From: Synechococcus sp. AG-673-A03 | Lineage (GTDB): Bacteria > Cyanobacteriota > Cyanobacteriia > PCC-6307 > Cyanobiaceae | Assembly (NCBI GenBank): GCA_003211275.1 | Contig: QCTE01000005.1 | Coordinates: 1-63,299, forward strand | Length of the DNA: 63,299 nucleotides | Reading direction: 5' to 3' | Shown here: piece by piece, positions 63,202 through 63,299 of the stretch | How the letters are laid out: every line of letters begins with the position of its first letter | How positions within the stretch are numbered: the first letter of the stretch is position 1 | Made by a program: the position numbers and the translations under genes | The notes under the pieces: generated by a model | Told to the model about the DNA's origin: nothing | Seen by the model: the letters and a program-made list of their open reading frames with translations, nothing else | Database searches by the model: none

Positions 63202-63299
63202 TCAATACTGATTCGGATGCCTGTAGAGAGCGCTTACATCCCCATCAGGACCGATGAAACTGGAAGGATCCAGGATCCAGCGTTCAATCAGTGTCTCGA
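63202..63299 (-). CDS. 3' end of a gene cut by the window edge, product unknown
   Basis: The last 98 bases read, on the minus strand, as an open frame ending in TGA (63202-63204). The visible end is ETLIERWILDPSSFIGPDGD followed by VSALYRHPNQY. The acid/aromatic tail is not enough to assign a family. It is upstream of, and on the same strand as, the alpha/beta hydrolase. An 11-base gap separates the two. Confidence 0.5.
   Translation of the reverse strand, partial: ETLIERWILDPSSFIGPDGDVSALYRHPNQY

Noticed and set aside
1-63299. CRISPR arrays, insertion sequences, prophage genes or integrases
   Set aside because: No regular short direct repeats with spacers, no transposase or integrase frames, and no terminal inverted repeats with target duplication were seen.

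Overview
The window looks like a chromosomal segment of a marine picocyanobacterium, most likely Synechococcus. The evidence is an allophycocyanin-B subunit (apcD), a photosystem II subunit (psb30), two proteins of the aerobic chlorophyll cyclase step (acsF, ycf54), pxcA, a CCB2/CCB4-type cytochrome b6 assembly protein, plant-type glycerate kinase, and several small families restricted to cyanobacteria (DUF4090, DUF3370, DUF2996, DUF6464, DUF565/Ycf20). Coding density is very high, base composition is moderately GC-rich, and genes often overlap by 1-4 bases (ATGA or TGATG junctions). I see no insertion sequence, prophage, CRISPR array or rRNA operon. The genus is inferred from gene content, not from a database match.

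Layout. 1-8.2 kb: the 3'-truncated cobN (minus strand) is divergent from ilvE and the B12-dependent methionine synthase metH. 8.2-15 kb: a mixed block holds a DUF2237 protein, an SDR, a SpoIID-like protein, an Ap4A phosphorylase-like protein, a short type-III sigma factor, a DUF3370 exported protein and a ribbon-helix-helix/J-domain fusion. 14.9-15.56 kb is the only gene-poor stretch over 300 bases; it is rich in long inverted repeats and may hold an undescribed structured RNA. 15.5-24.4 kb: apcD, rlmD, pheT, a ribosomal-protein pair (L33, S18) running into an RNase II gene, and an FAD oxidoreductase. 24.5-32.4 kb: metG-lptC, TerB and TPM proteins, pxcA-cobU-trmL and a LysM/M23 peptidase. 32.5-44.1 kb: a tRNA with CAT anticodon, a 2-Cys peroxiredoxin, ftsH with a UPF0182 gene, rpmF, a glycerate kinase/Ycf20/HAD operon, recJ-ClC and psb30. 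44.2-54.8 kb: one long co-directional run holds a YkgJ protein, two half-size GDT1 transporters, an RNase R-like protein without catalytic residues, ubiX, DUF2996, acsF, tldD-tldE and fmt. 54.9-63.3 kb: a DEAD-box helicase with an in-frame stop near its 5' end, an AT-richer patch with a secreted CVNH (cyanovirin-like) protein, TerC, ycf54-pdxJ, plsC, bolA-grxD and an alpha/beta hydrolase.

How the genes work together. cobN and cobU act in cobamide synthesis, which serves MetH. AcsF and Ycf54 act together at the oxidative ring-E closure of chlorophyll. BolA and the CGFS glutaredoxin form an Fe-S handling pair. TldD and TldE form a two-subunit protease. The tandem GDT1 halves probably form one heteromeric Mn/Ca transporter.

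The points most worth a second look are: (i) the catalytically emptied RNase R-like protein at 45.4-47.8 kb; (ii) the helicase gene with an in-frame TAG and no conventional start ahead of its Q motif; (iii) mutually exclusive hairpins at 15.1-15.25 kb; (iv) the CVNH lectin-like gene; (v) the YkgJ/GDT1/GDT1 cassette; and (vi) an ftsH gene that seems to encode only one membrane helix.
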